Origin: Aquila chrysaetos chrysaetos
Lineage: Eukaryota > Chordata > Aves > Accipitriformes > Accipitridae
Direction: 5' to 3'
DNA length: 64,000 nt
NCBI RefSeq assembly: GCF_900496995.4
Contig: NC_044008.1
Span: 4,998,453-5,062,452 of the forward strand
Shown here: positions 21,801 through 34,038 of the stretch, piece by piece
Numbering within the stretch: position 1 is the stretch's first letter
Layout: each line of letters begins with the position of its first letter
The notes under the pieces: model-generated
The model's database searches: none
The model's input: the letters and a program-made list of their open reading frames with translations, nothing else
Told to the model about the DNA's origin: nothing
Made by a program: the position numbers and the translations under genes

Positions 21801-24800
21801 AACACAACTGCACTGCTCTTGGTCATATCACATTGACAAAGTGACTGTTCTCTAAGGTGGATGTGTTAATAGGGACAAAATACGCAGGACAAAACCATGC
21901 TTAAGAAAGGATCACTGAGTAAATGACATTAAACCAATTCAGAGATTCACCCCCTGCCCAGAACAAGTCCCAGTACAGTTAAGGTGACATTTCAGCCCCT
22001 GTCAGTGGTGAATTAAGGCTGAACAACTTCCACAATGAAACAAAATTTCAGGAGTCATCTGATACCAGAAAAGCCTAACCAATGCTGCATGCTTCCATTT
22101 GCACCCTTTACCTTAACAACTGCCTTCTTCTTGTGGTACTTCTCTCCAAGCTTTTTTGTTACAATTTTTACAACGATTTCCTGAAGATTTGAAAGGAGAA
22201 AAAAAAAAAAAAGCCAAAATATAAACAACTACACAATGTAAACTAACCGCACATTCAGTTTGCTCTGACTCCAACCACAGACTGTACAGCACAGCACAGG
22301 AAGCAATGATAGTAAAGACTCAGCTTTCAGGAATTTGTCTTTATCCTCGAATTACTGCCTCGAAGCAGCAGCTCTCAAGACTTTTTTTTGCTTTACAAAT
22401 ACACTTACACTTGAATTCAGATATAATGTGACAGCCCACAATGGGCCAAGGGCAGGACTTCTTGATCTAGAAGTCCAGTCAAAAAGTAGAAGCTGAGATG
22501 AGGTCTCTCAGCTCAAAGGCTGATGTTGAATTCGACACCTCTACGAGAGTCAACTACTGTGTAGAAAGAAGAGGGCTGTAATACCATGATTTAAACATCA
22601 TCTGTAGAGACTCACAGTACCAACTCTTTAATTAGAGAATTCCACCCCATCTGAGATCAGGCATACGATGCTTCAGACTGCAGATCATGCTCAACCAGAA
22701 GAGTAATTCCTCCCAGATACTGTAATATTTCACATTTGGCAGCTTGGAAAATAAGAGTGAATTTAGTTTGGAATCTGCTTTTGGGTCTTTACACAAATCA
22801 ATAGCGGCTTTAGAGACGCAGAATTGGTTGTATTTGGTATAATAATAAATAATTTTTAAGACACTTACAGGCTGCAACCAGTAGTCTCTTCGAGATGTTC
22901 TTTTCTTCTCCTCTTCAAGCTGCAGAACGACAACAAATAATCACCATTTACTTCCTCCTTTCACTGCAGCCTTCCCATGCCTTTGAAAAGCTGAACCAAT
23001 TCTCCAGGCCCACATCAAGTGGGGAATAAAAAAAAAAAAACTAAACAACTAAATAAGGGTAAGTCAGTGTGTGCTTGCTGCATAAAAATCAATCTGATGA
23101 GATCCAAGAATCCATGATAAAATTATGGAGATTTGTATTTGTTTTTGTCAAGTGTTTCTAGATATTTTCTTCTCTTCCAAAATCTGTATTTCTTTACTTC
23201 CAACATCTCAGTCGTCTGGGGAATAGGCACAGATGAGCAGAAGAAATCAGTTTTAACAGGGAAGTGAAACCATTTTGCCTGATAAGATATGAAAGTCTGA
23301 ATTCCACATGAACTGAAGGTCTGAGGTCACTTCAAAGGGACGCCCTGGTAAAGTGGACATTGCCATAGGCATGGGGTTACAAAGACACAGATCCTGCATG
23401 ATTATTACCTCCATAATCTCATCCAGTGCAGATTTCTTCTTCTTCTCTTTGGACTGACCAGAGCTATGAGCTGATTCTTTTCTTTTAACCGCCCCTTCCA
23501 CCATCTTCAGTGCATTTGGTCCAAGGACACTGCTGGAAGAGTAAGATGGTGTTTTCACAGCAGACCTTACATTGTTTCCTCTACCAAGATGCATCTGAAG
23601 AACTGGTTGTGCAAAAACGCCTGCTGATCTATTTAATTTCAGTTGTGCAAGTCACCTTCCAGACCCTGCATGCCTCCTTCTCTAGGACTGCATTTGGCAG
23701 CTAGAACTGGTCTCCTTGAGGTGTAAACTCCACGTCCACTGATGTTCGCTGCTAGCAGTCCAGCAGAATGAAACAACCTAACGATCGGTTCACCAGTGCA
23801 AAAACAAAGAGTTGATTGGGGACTTGAGTTCAGTGGAGAAGGCAAAAGCAGGTCTGCAAATAAGGTTTTCAAATTCAAAAGGACAAACTTGTGGCTTTAG
23901 AGAAGCCACCTGGACAGAGCAACTCTCAAACGTGGTAGACGTCTAGAACTCCTTCCAGACAGAGATACTTAACCTATCCGGCAATGGGAGAAAACACATG
24001 GGAATCTGTAGAAAAGGGTTCCACACCCAACAAATAAAAACCATCTTCACAATCATATTCAAAATAGGCAAACAGCCTACAACTTATGAAAGAAAAGAGC
24101 AATCAGCACATAAAGTTACATCTCAGGGATCAGGGAACATCTAGGTAAAGTGAGAACTGCCTAAAGGCAGCTTGAGTTAAGCCATTTTTATAAAAGACAT
24201 TTGAATGCAGTAAAAAAATTTAGGTGTTGTCTCATCCAGAAAGATGAAGAAGGCTGCTGTGAGGTGGACAGTAAGGTAATAATAATATGGCCTTACAACA
24301 AATCACATATTCTGCCTGTGGTGAAGATGTTGGATAGTTGCTAGTTGGATGTTGCTAGTAAGCAAAGGGAAGATATGGAATGGGAATGAAGATACAGAAA
24401 TGGCAGTAGAAGCAAAACTGAGAGAAAAACTGTATTTCAGAGGAAGTCTGGATAATCTCCATAGCAGAGTTCTAGAAGAAATAGCACATTAAATCACAAA
24501 TCAAATAGCAAGTACTTAAAATAACATAAAATAACATCTCATAAAGGGTAACGTACAATTAAAACATAACAACCGCAGTGCCTATATTTAAGAAGGAAAA
24601 CATATCTAGCTGTGAGGTTACTAAGGGATTCCTGGGTGTCAATACTAAAACAAATCTTATTTAACATATTCAGGGACAAAGAGTGAGAGACCACCAACAC
24701 TGTTTGGGTGTGTCATCAATATGGAGAACACAAGAAAGAACTGGATACCAGAAGGGACTGGTTTATCTTGAAAACCATGTTTTAAAAAGCACAAAATTCA

Positions 24801-27800
24801 ACAGCATGTTACGCAAGTTCACATACTTTGGAAAAGTTTACTCTGGTTACCTTCTATCTACTGGGAGCTGTTTAAGAACAACAAAAGCAGAAAGGGGTCT
24901 GGCTATAATCACAGATGACAGCTACCAGTGTGGACCAGTCATGAAAGAGTCAAATGCAATCCTAGGAAGCATCAAGACAGACAAGCATTAGTGCCTTGTA
25001 TAAGCCATGATGAAGTTTCATTTGCAGCACGCACAAATTCAATCAGCTCCCCTGTTCAAGATTAGCTGAAACTGGAACAAGGACAAGGAAGGGATATTCA
25101 GCAGATCAGGGGAACGGGGAGATAAGGCCAGCACTGTGCAGGCCTGCTTGTACAGTACAGTGAAGGCTGGGAGGCTAAAACTATTCTCTACAAATACATT
25201 GTCTGAGAAAGCAAACACCAGGGAGAAAAAGAAACTATTTACGTTGAACGCCCCTACCACCACAAGAGCAACTGGTATAAACTGGCCATGACTACGTTTA
25301 CCTGGGAAATCACAGACAAGGTCCTAACCATCAGAACAAACAGGTTTTGAAGGATCTTCCCTTGGGATTATAGGACTAGGGAGACCCTAACTGTGTACAA
25401 TGTGTGGACAGGACTGTACACTGGTAGACTTGCAGTACTACAGACGGGAGTCAGTGACCTTGATAGTAGCTTCTGCTCATTCCTTAATCAGAAGTAATTC
25501 TAATCTTACTTGTCCACTGAGTGAGTTAAGCAGGGATTTGAGGATGTAAGCTCTCAAGGGAAAAAAGTAAGCCCAGGGCTCCCAGTTTGCTCAAGGGCAG
25601 TCAGCATCAGAAGCCGCGTCTGCAGTAGCCATGGTGACTCCTAGCTTCATGTCAGACACATGGATTTTCAAGGGAAGGCACACCTCCCCTCTCCCTCCCC
25701 TTTCAGCAAGGCTCCAACTCCATCTCTGCACCCAACTACCAGTATCCCCATGCCCTCAAAACTCTACTGTCCACTACCTATGATCTCCTGGTCCTATTTC
25801 TGCACTCTGCTCAGGAAATACAGGTGCCAGGTTTCTGTAGCTTGTGCTGTGAGCATAGAAGGTGGGAAGCCAGGAAGTCCTACTGCATGCCGCGCTGGGG
25901 TACTGGACATCAGGTTGAACTTAACTGATCCTCAGCAACAGCCAGCAGCTGCAGAACACACCATTACGCTGATACAGGGAAGCAGTTTCCATATACGACT
26001 CTGATGTGATTCCTGTATCACCAGTGACATTAAAGTCACTGTCTGGTCACTTTACCATGAAGCGGGTATCCTAATTTTGCTTCTACACTACTATTACAAA
26101 GTTTACAGACAAGTATCTCTCATATGCTATGAAAAAAATTACACTGCTTGATATATGATTTTACATTCAGCCAAATTTTAACAAGCACCTTAGGTATTCC
26201 TCACTAGAACTATTCAGGCGAATCTGAATTAAGTTTCAGACTCATCTTAAGCACAACTCAATGCTTAGGGATAATTTACAAGTTTTCCTCAAAGCCTGAA
26301 ATCTGTATCTATTATTGCAAAGAACTACTTTATTGTCTCATTTTCTGCCTGGCATATTTCCCATCAGATACCTTATCTAAGAGCTGAGCCTGTGATGAGA
26401 GGAAAGCTTTCGTTTTACCCGCAATACATTTAATTACAATATTGCCTCACATGAAAAGAGGTACTGCTCATCAAACAGTTTCACAGACTGCTATAAGTCA
26501 GTATTGTTTGCGTTATTGATCCCTTTTGTCCTGTGTTGCTTGTGGTTATACGACGACAATTAAATTCATGAACTTCAGAAAGATTTACATCAGGTAGATT
26601 CAGCTTCTTAAATGATGATCAGAGAAAGTATTACCTCCAATTAGACAAGGCAATCAAACCTTTTAGGAACCAAAATTAACAAGTCATGAATACCCATTCA
26701 TAGAAGGCAGCTGGAACTAGATGGCATTCACTTCAAATACTTTGACTGGATCCCTTATCCACCCTTTGATATAACAGTATCTTCTTAGAAGAACCTATAA
26801 CTGCCCATTACTTTATGGGCATCTGCCACAAACCATAGAAAAATTCAAGAAGGCTCCTCACAGCACACATTTAAGATATACCCATTCATCCATTTTAAAT
26901 ACAAAAGGAACTATGAAGTCACCTAGCATCCCCTCCTGAATAACATGACAGGATGAGATATTAGACTCCAAATATTTCAGGACAAGATACATCTTCCTGC
27001 CCATACAAATATCATTGTCATATAAGTGCTTTGCAACAGTAAGGGTTGCCCTTAAATTCTTTTCTCACCTTGTTTTAGAAGATGCTGCTATTGAAGTACT
27101 TGCTCCTTTGTTTAAATTAAATGTAACTAAAAAATAAAAAGACATTACTCTATTTCTATCTTTAAATATAACTGCATTGAAGGATGTTACAATTTTTAAA
27201 ATCTGTGAATGGAAAAGATCATAAATTTGAAAATATTTACTAATTCATGTTTTGGTTCAGCTTTTAAAATAAATTACTTTCAGCATTATAAGAAAGAATA
27301 TTCTGTATTTCCATATTCCAGTGCTCTTTATAACTGATCTCAAAGCACTTTATGAAGCACCGAGCAGGCCTCAGCGCTCATCTCATTTTAATCACAAAAT
27401 CAGCTTCAGTAGATTCTAGAAAATTACATACATCAAAATCTGGTTACCTTTTTCTTCTTCGTTTTCTCTGCTTAGTTCAGTATAGACTGGCTTTTCCTGC
27501 CAAAAGAACACAAAACACATTTCAAGAGTCAAACAGAAAACTGAGCCAAGATATCATTTTTTGGTGACCATTGATTAGCTCAGTTTTACAGACTACTGTG
27601 AGATTATTACAAGGAACTGTAATATTCAACCTGGCTTGATTCATAAGAAGATTATAAACTGAAAACATTATCTCATTACAGGCTCCTGTGCAAAATTCTC
27701 TAATTAACACTCTCTACAGAGATGCTGTCTAAACTTGCTTGATTCCAGCATGAAAGGAAAGTGGCCTTACTGTAACAGTTTTCTCTATTTGAACCAGCAT

Positions 27801-30800
27801 GATTAGACTGGTTTCTGGACAGACTGATAACCCAAAGAAGGAAATTCTGGAATCTTTCCAAATTTTTAGCACCGAAGGCTCAGACCATTTAAATTTCAAT
27901 TAGTTTTAAATTAAGAGAAATATAATTGTTTACAACAGCATTTAAATGTACCTATCAATACCCAGGACCAAATGGGAGGCTCCAGTCCCAGGCAACAACG
28001 TGTATGGAAGTCATGGAATGACACCAAATAAACAGATCCCAAATACCACACCAGCACCATCAAAATAAAACTTTTCACTATGCGGATTTGATTATGTCAG
28101 CCCCTCCTGGTTATTCATCTCAGCCTCCCCACTGTACAAAGTATTTGTTATTTGCAGCCCTAAAAGCTATGAAATACCATAAATGAAGACACGTCATGCT
28201 GGTTACTGTATTGTTTCCTTTCCTTTCCAAAACTGAAGAGTGATTTTTGCATCACTAATCACTTGAAAAGCAGCAATTATCACTCTTTTAGTACTAAAGC
28301 AAGCCAGGTACAAAGTAACTCCAAGTTTTCCTCCAGAGCAGGTTATAATCTAAGATAACTGTATAGCAGAAAATTCAGAACATAAGTGAAGAGATGTGGT
28401 GATTCAAGTATGGAAGAAGACAGTCTAAATCAAAGCCTGAAATGGCCAGGATCAGACACTAGGGCCACAGGATACTATTCTAGTAGATTTCAAAATCACA
28501 TCAAATCTAAAAGGAGCTGAAACCTTTGCTTTCTTTTCTTTTTTTTTTTTTTTTTTTTTTTTTTGAAACTGTGATTCCATAGAGGACCTTGCCGTTCATC
28601 AGATGTAAAAACCACCAGCACATTGGTTAGTCAAGGAAATGTAACAAGTTGCATTTTCAACAGAAACAAGTTGCTCAAGGCTTCTATCAGAAGTATCTGC
28701 GAGAAGACTATTCCTTGTGGGTTAGAAAAGAACAGCAATGCAGCCAAATATGCCCGCTGTTCCTCAGTTTGAACTGGTGATGAGCTTGTAACCTGAAGCA
28801 TGAAGCTTACTCATCACCCTATAACTGACTGCAAAGGAAATACCAGTGCAAGGATCCCATCAGCGTTGAATTCACCATTAACTTAACCAACGGCAGTTTT
28901 GAGCTGAAGGTTGACATACAGTGCAATTTTCCTCACCAGTTCTTTCCCCTCCAGACCTCTTCTAACTTGTTGTTCAATGAATTTAGCAGTTTTTTCTTCA
29001 TCATCAAGATCCTGTTTCTTCTTCCTCTCTTGTTCTTGTTGCCTGCGAATAGTCTCTGGGTCCCTATCAATATATTGAATATACCAGCCTTTTGGAGTCT
29101 CATCAACCTTGCAAAGACCTAAAAAGTCAATGCAAGATAAAGTCAGATTAATACTCACAAAAGCAAGTAAGGGACAAAGAAAATATCAAGACCATTTTCA
29201 CATACAGTCCACGTTCACTGTAACAACGCAGATACCTTCCCAGAGACAATGTACCCCTTACTGGCCTGGTAAAATTGACTTTGAATCATCTTTAGTATGT
29301 GTTTCTGCCCTTCAGCTAGCTGGTTCTATTTGGAAATAGGCCAGAGTACGTAATAAAGTGGACGGAGTGTTTTACAATACTTTCCTTATTGAAGAAAATG
29401 TTTCCTTCCCACTGTTTTAACAAGGAAGAAAACAGAAATCTAACATATATAAACAATACACACTAAGAGCATCATACTAAAGGAAACATTACTATGCTAC
29501 GCTATTGTTACTATTTCTCACTAGAGTGATTTTTCAAACACTGTATGACTCATGAACGTATCCTGTAAGACACAGGCAATCAGAGCCAAAGTAAACTTTC
29601 TGTCATACCACAGTGCCATTTAATTGCTCTTCCTCTCACTGAACACAAAACTGCAGATCTCAAGCTTTAACCTTTTCACTAGGCCAGGAATGAAAACGAC
29701 TGCTCGCTTCTTGTCACCTTAAATATGGAAGGATTCTGTAGTCATAAGAAATGTTCTATCATAGCTTTTAATTTTTAAATGGCAACTGTTGGAAGTTGAT
29801 TTAGAATTTAGCAATACCTCCACTAAATTTAGAACAACAGATGAAACAAGGAAAGGTTCATGACTGATGCATTTATCCCAGACTTCTGACATTTTTCATA
29901 AGCAAATTCCTGATGGTTAGCACAGAAATACATTGGACATCTGTTAATATATATACAGGAGGGGAGGGGAAGAAAGAAAAAGGAAACGGGAGAACTAACG
30001 TAAACATTTACTGATCACTTATCAGCAATGCAATTACCCAATAATTTTAAAACTTCCCAACCCCGAGCAACTACTTTTACCTTCTCTCCCCAGCCATTTA
30101 GTAAAATCAGTCAGTGTCTCCCACTGCGTGGCATTCATGTGGATGTGTTCTCGATGACTGATGTATTCATTGTACACAATATTATTGTGGACTCTCTTTG
30201 TTCCTGAAATACAGAATTATTATTACTAAATATAAATACAGGACCTAGGAGAAAGCAACCAAAACTTCTTGCACTGGACTAATAAAAGACATTAAAAACA
30301 AACAAACAAGCAAATGAACAGTAAAATATTTACCAAATCGCCTCCTGAGCAGTTCTAGGAAATCATTTCGGAATTCCCTTAGAGGACAAAAAGAAAGTAT
30401 TTCAGTAAAACTTTAACAACTACAAAGTAATTTTCTATTGTCATTAACATTAAATATCTGCAGTATAAACGAGTATTCTGTTGAACTGAGCATGACGAAA
30501 TTCAGACAGTCATTTCCCTTTTTCAATAAAGTAGCATTAAACGCAGTATGCATGCACAAAGAAACACAATATGGTACATGCACACACAAGTTAAATCTTC
30601 AAAAGGATAATACCCTTTCAAAGGGATAAAATGGAAAGAATGAAATCTAAATACTTCCCACTAATTGCTGGTATTTCATTACCAGGTATCTTCCCAGGTT
30701 GACTGACACAAAACACAGGGCAGGACAAAGGGCAGCAGTGGTAGATGGGGTAGATGGATCACTCATCTCACTGCTAATTCAAGGGCTTGAGTATAAAGCC

Positions 30801-33800
30801 TCACTTCAGGCTCGTGCTGACGACAGCTGCAGTCAACCCAGCTGTCATGTAGGTCAGCTGGACAAAAGACTGGGGAAAACTGCGGGACATTAGTCACACC
30901 CCTGACTTGTTATCTCTCTGTAATGGTTCTTTTTGCTCTCTGTAACTCTGCATGTGTGGCAGTCACTTAGCTGGGGCAAAAGGGTGACGTACTTTGTAAC
31001 ATAGAGCAACTTAAAACGGGACTCAGACATGGGATAAAACTGTCAAATTTTATTGAATATCACGGCTCCCTGAAACTTCTTACATATGTTCAAAAGTGGC
31101 ATTGCCTAAATTTTCAAATTGCCACTGAAAAAAGAGCTGACACTAAAATGTGCCAGAATAAAGTGTCTTCAGTGGGACATGACTGAGCCTTAGAGGTATG
31201 GCTGTGCAGATCTGATACAGGAATGAAGATCTGGGTAAGAATATATAGCAAACTTACTCAGAAAAGTAATCCATGAATTGCTGAGGATTTTCAGAAGCCA
31301 GCAGCAATTGCCTCTGGTGGGACTCAGACATGCAATGACATTTGAAGCCATTCTATAAAATAAAAATAAATACTTTGTCTGTCCTTGCCTCAATTTGCAA
31401 CACTCACACAGCTGAAGAGTATTAAAAATAATGTTTTGCAAGTGAAATTTATTGGAGGCTCCACAGAAAACACCTTAACTCAGCCACAGCCTACACAGAG
31501 TAGTTATTCCTGCTGATCAGGCAAGCCAGAAACAAAGCTCTTCCCAAGGCCAAGAGCCTCCAGACGAACTGTGAAAAGGGTTACGAGACAGGACATTCCA
31601 GCAGTCCTCTTCGTCCCTTGTGGAATGGGATAGACAGGGCACCACCCAGGTCCACTCAGGACCCATCCAGGCGCTTCTGCGAGAGCACTGGAAGTATTTG
31701 CTGGCTCCCTACCAACCAACACTGACACCAAATGTGTGTAAGGAAAGGATGGTGTGCTGGGAGCGCTAAAGCTATGGACTGTGATAGTTTGGCCACCTCT
31801 AGCACAAGGCTGAAGTCATCAGAGCTCTCCAAAAAGCACCCAGATATAGGACATTTGACCGCATCCTTTTTTTGCCTAATATAATGCTCTTTCATCACCT
31901 TATGATTAAAACTACAGCAAATTTCATTCCGTGGGAGCCCCACCCCCCCTTTACAAAAAGATCTGGTTGTAAAGCAGTGAAGTTTTTTCCTTGTAGTCAC
32001 TGGGAAGAGAATAGGATTTGAGCTTCTTGGGTGAAAGGGAGAGGGGGGCAGAAACAGCTGAAGAACAATACAATTAAACATCCACGGGATGCTTTACTTC
32101 TCTTCTCTAAGGCACATTAAAGAGGCTATTCATGGAGAATGGAAAACTAAAAGCACAGTTAGCCCAAGTGGAGGTACTTTTGGAGCACAAGTCAGGTGGA
32201 AAACACGAAGAGGACACTCACATCCCACAGGCATCTGGGTCCAAGTGAATAGACAAGTGAAAAGAAGAGGGGGAAGCTTCAGAGAAAAAACATCTCATCA
32301 TAACAGGAGAAGAGGAGAAGAAGCCAAGCCAGAATCAGAAGGAAGGAGTCATCAGTACAGGAAAGACATGGACCTGTTAGAGCAGGTTCAGAGGAGGGCC
32401 ACAAAGACGATCAGAGGGCTGGAGCTCCTCTCCTATGAAGACAGCCTGAGAGAGCTGCGGTTGTTCAGTCTGGAGAAGAGAAGGCTCCAGAGAGACCTTA
32501 TAGCAGCCTCACAGTACCTAAAGGGGGCCTACAGGAAAGCTGGAGAAGGACTTTTTACAAGGGCATGTAGTGATAGGACAAGGGGTAATGGCTTTAAATT
32601 GAAAGAAGGCAGATTCAGCCTAGATATAAGGAAGAAATGTGTTATGACAAGGGGGGTGAAACACTGGCACAGGTTGCCCAGAGAGGTGGTAGATGGAAAC
32701 ATTCAAGGTCAGGTTGGATGAGGCTCTGAACAGCTTGATCTAGTTGAAGATGTCCCTGCTCATTGCGGGGAGGGTTGGACTAGATGCCCTTTTAAGGTCC
32801 CTTCCAACCCAAATCATTCTGTGATTCTATGAAAATAGACCTCATAGTGCTCCAGACATGCATGCCCTTGGGCATGTCGCCGCACCCACCCTTCCCCCAG
32901 GGGAAATCATGGCTACCCTCAACTCCCCTCTAAGGCAGATGGGAGCCACCTAATTCTTAACCCCATTGACCTCTCAAGGTGTGTCTGAAGGAATCACCCC
33001 TCTGGGGGGTTTGGGGCCATCCTGTGCTCCCTCTCACCCTGGGCTGATCAGTCATTCCGCAGGGGACTGAACGTCCCCAAAGACGGATCAGGGCCAACAC
33101 GCTTTCTTGGAAGTGAATGAAGACTTCTCCCATGGGGGACTGGGGATCCCAATAGGATTGCCCCATCCCCAGCAATTGCGAATCCTCCCGGTCCCACCAG
33201 TCCACCCCCAAAGGGACCGTGGTCCATACAAAAGGGAATGGGGATCCCCAAAGGAGAATAAGGGCCCTCTCCAATGCTCCTCTAAAAAAGAGTTGGCTCC
33301 CAGCACGTGAGACCAGGATGCTCCCTAGAAGCATCACATCCCACAGATGGGATCAGAGGCCCCACAAGGAGACCGGGGACACTTACAAGAGGAATCTGAG
33401 CGAGCCCTGTACCCCCCACAAGGGAGCTGGGGAACCCTACAAGGTTATGAAGCCACATATCCCCTAAGGCGATCGCAGCCCTCCCCCCGGAGGATTGGGG
33501 ACCCCGACAAGGGCGATCGGAGCCCCTCCGTGTCGCCCTCAATGGCCCTAGGGACGCTTACAAAGGAGATGGGAGCCCTCACAGGAGGACTGAGGACCCC
33601 AACCGAGGGGATGTGACCCCCCCCCGTGTATCTCCCGCAGATCCGCCCCCCTCAAGGAGACTGGGGTTCCCTACAGGAGGGTCGGAGCCCCCCGTGCCCC
33701 TTCATGGAGGATCGCCAGCCCCCCGCCAAGGGACGGGGAGCGGCCGCGCTCCCCCCGCCACAGGCCCAGCCACCACCGGGGCGGGTCTTACCTCATCGCG

Positions 33801-33905
33801 GCACTGCTTCTGGCACATCTGACAGTACCAGCGCAACTTCTGCAGCCCCTTAGACTTGATGCGGTTGGCGATGGCCTTGGGGCTGAGGAAATCCGACTTC
33901 CCCAT
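18757..33905 (-). CDS. KIN: KIN (KIN17) DNA/RNA-binding zinc-finger protein
   Basis: Nuclear protein of DNA replication, repair and RNA processing. Coding exons in transcript order: 33792-33905, 31258-31352, 30334-30377, 30081-30203, 28937-29118, 27448-27496, 27069-27126, 23409-23532, 22869-22919, 22112-22180, 20924-21023, 19798-19898, 18757-18819. Total 1173 nt, 390 residues; human is about 393. A C2H2-type finger spans residues 28-50 (C28, C31, H44, H50). The winged-helix region follows (about 51-160, with TKRVHNNIVYNEYISHREHI). Then come a charged stretch (TIRRQQEQERKKKQDLDDEE), a lysine-rich nuclear-localisation-like stretch (SKEKKKKSALDEIME) and a C-terminal SH3-like/KOW module (MVLNGGYRGNEG). 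The end is YEDISKLA. The start sits in a strong Kozak context (GCCGCCATGG). All introns are GT-AG and the exon phases join without a break. It is divergently paired with ATP5F1C, 158 bp between start codons. Confidence 0.97.
19798..19898 (-). CDS. KIN: KIN coding exon 12: KOW-like motif
   Basis: Reads KKVMVLNGGYRGNEGILESI, then EKRFSATIIIDS. The VLNGGYRGNEG block is the KOW-like signature of the KIN C-terminus. Acceptor TTTCAG, donor GTAAGT. Confidence 0.96.
20924..21023 (-). CDS. KIN: KIN coding exon 11
   Basis: Reads EVIDKYTAVVKMIDSGDKLK, then DQTHLETVIPAP plus one base. Donor GTATAG is weak; the frame continues cleanly into the next exon. Confidence 0.95.
22112..22180 (-). CDS. KIN: KIN coding exon 10 (69 nt)
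   Basis: 23 complete codons, EIVVKIVTKKLGEKYHKKKA and VVK; beginning of the C-terminal module. Donor GTAAAG. Confidence 0.95.
22869..22919 (-). CDS. KIN: KIN coding exon 9 (51 nt)
   Basis: 17 complete codons, LEEEKKRTSRRDYWLQP. Acceptor TCTGCAG, donor GTAAGT. Confidence 0.95.
23409..23532 (-). CDS. KIN: KIN coding exon 8: lysine-rich region
   Basis: Reads SVLGPNALKMVEGAVKRKES, then SKEKKKKSALDEIME. The acceptor is a tandem CAGCAG (complement of 23530-23535), so a form one Ser shorter is possible. Donor GTAATA. Confidence 0.95.
27069..27126 (-). CDS. KIN: KIN coding exon 7 (58 nt)
   Basis: Reads VTFNLNKGASTSIAASSKT. Serine-rich and less conserved than its neighbours, but with the VTFNL-KGA block of human KIN. 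Acceptor TTTTAG, donor GTGAGA. Confidence 0.92.
27328..27376 (+). repeat. Short fossil resembling amniote SINE/LINE 3' segment
   Basis: TGATCTCAAAGCACTTTATG within this stretch resembles the GATCTCAAAGCACTTTACAA segment of an old repeat frequent in turtles and crocodilians. The match is short, so this is tentative. Confidence 0.35.
27448..27496 (-). CDS. KIN: KIN coding exon 6 (49 nt)
   Basis: Reads EKPVYTELSRENEEEK plus one base. Human has the same TELSREN block. Acceptor TGGCAG, donor GTAACC. Confidence 0.94.
28539..28564. repeat. Poly(T) tract
   Basis: 26 consecutive T in a KIN intron. It could be the tail of an antisense retrocopy, but the flanking sequence is not recognisable. Confidence 0.9.
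28937..29118 (-). CDS. KIN: KIN coding exon 5: end of winged helix and charged helix
   Basis: Reads LCKVDETPKGWYIQYIDRDP and, later, QDLDDEEKTAKFIEQQVRRG, ending GKEL in phase 0 at donor GTGAGG. If the intron is retained the frame runs on only about 18 codons to a stop. Confidence 0.96.
30081..30203 (-). CDS. KIN: KIN coding exon 4: winged-helix region
   Basis: Reads TKRVHNNIVYNEYISHREHI, then MNATQWETLTDFTKWLGRE. Acceptor ATTTCAG, donor GTAAAA. Confidence 0.96.
30334..30377 (-). CDS. KIN: KIN coding exon 3 (44 nt)
   Basis: Short exon reading EEFRNDFLELLRRRF plus one base of Gly; first part of the winged-helix region. Donor GTAAAT. Confidence 0.94.
31258..31352 (-). CDS. KIN: KIN coding exon 2: second half of zinc finger
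   Basis: Reads NGFKCHCMSESHQRQLLLAS and ends FMDYFS plus two bases of Glu. Carries the His ligands H44 and H50. Donor GTAAGT. Confidence 0.96.
32350..32831 (+). mobile_element. CR1 LINE, 5'-truncated 3' end
   Basis: Typical CR1 3' region. The end of the reverse-transcriptase frame can be read (MDLLEQVQRRATKTIRGLE, then [16 protein letters not shown]). The CR1 3' UTR follows (CACAGGTTGCCCAGAGAGG), and the element ends at the octamer ATTCTATG (32824-32831). It lies in KIN intron 1, antisense to KIN. A 210-codon frame at 32089-32721 is an extension of this remnant and not a host gene. Confidence 0.93.
32990..33780. repeat. Degenerate GC-rich minisatellite in KIN intron 1
   Basis: Roughly 30-60 bp units recur around variants of ACAAGGAGA, CTGGGGACCC and GGAGCCC. 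Examples are near 33364, 33418, 33490, 33555 and 33650. Units are too diverged for a sharp period by eye. The array abuts the CpG island of the KIN-ATP5F1C promoter. Confidence 0.6.
33792..33905 (-). CDS. KIN: KIN coding exon 1: start and first half of zinc finger
   Basis: 38 codons, MGKSDFLSPKAIANRIKSKG then WYCQMCQKQCRDE. Start codon is the complement of 33903-33905, within GCCGCCATGG. Donor GTAAGA. It supplies the two Cys ligands C28 and C31. Confidence 0.97.
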
Positions 33906-34005
33906 GGCGGCGACCCTCACCCTCCGACACCCCGCTCCCTCACACCCCTCCGCCGGAAGTGACCCACCGCTTCCCCCCGGAAGCACTTCCCGCCGGGTCG
34001 GGCTG

Positions 34006-34017
34006 CGCGCATGCGCG
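34006..34017 (+). promoter_or_regulatory. NRF1 site
   Basis: CGCGCATGCGCG fits the NRF1 consensus YGCGCAYGCGCR at every position. Confidence 0.8.
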
Positions 34018-34029
34018 GTGCGGGCGCGC

Positions 34030-34038
34030 TGACCTTCA
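34030..34038 (-). promoter_or_regulatory. Estrogen-related receptor (ERR) element
   Basis: Read on the - strand, TGAAGGTCA fits the ERR consensus TNAAGGTCA exactly, 26 bp upstream of the ATP5F1C start codon. Confidence 0.65.

Larger units (their letters stand above)
18820..33791 (-). other. KIN introns: what they hold
   Basis: Twelve introns. The longer ones are 23533-27068 (3.5 kb), 31353-33791 (2.4 kb), 27497-28936 and 21024-22111. Recognised content: a short old-repeat match near 27328, a 26-nt T run at 28539-28564, a CR1 copy at 32350-32831 and a GC-rich degenerate tandem repeat at 32990-33780. The 3.5-kb intron shows no gene or repeat I recognise; its small ORFs lack any family signature. 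Confidence 0.6.

Noticed and set aside
25660-26004. 114-codon ORF in the long KIN intron
   Set aside because: Pro/Ser-rich start with no family signature, opposite strand to KIN, no splice or promoter support.
28539-28860. T run read as the tail of an antisense retrocopy
   Set aside because: The adjacent sequence does not resemble any mRNA I know and no target duplication is evident.
32089-32721. 210-codon ORF on the + strand
   Set aside because: Its C-terminal half is the CR1 reverse-transcriptase end and 3' region, and its first half is chance open frame.
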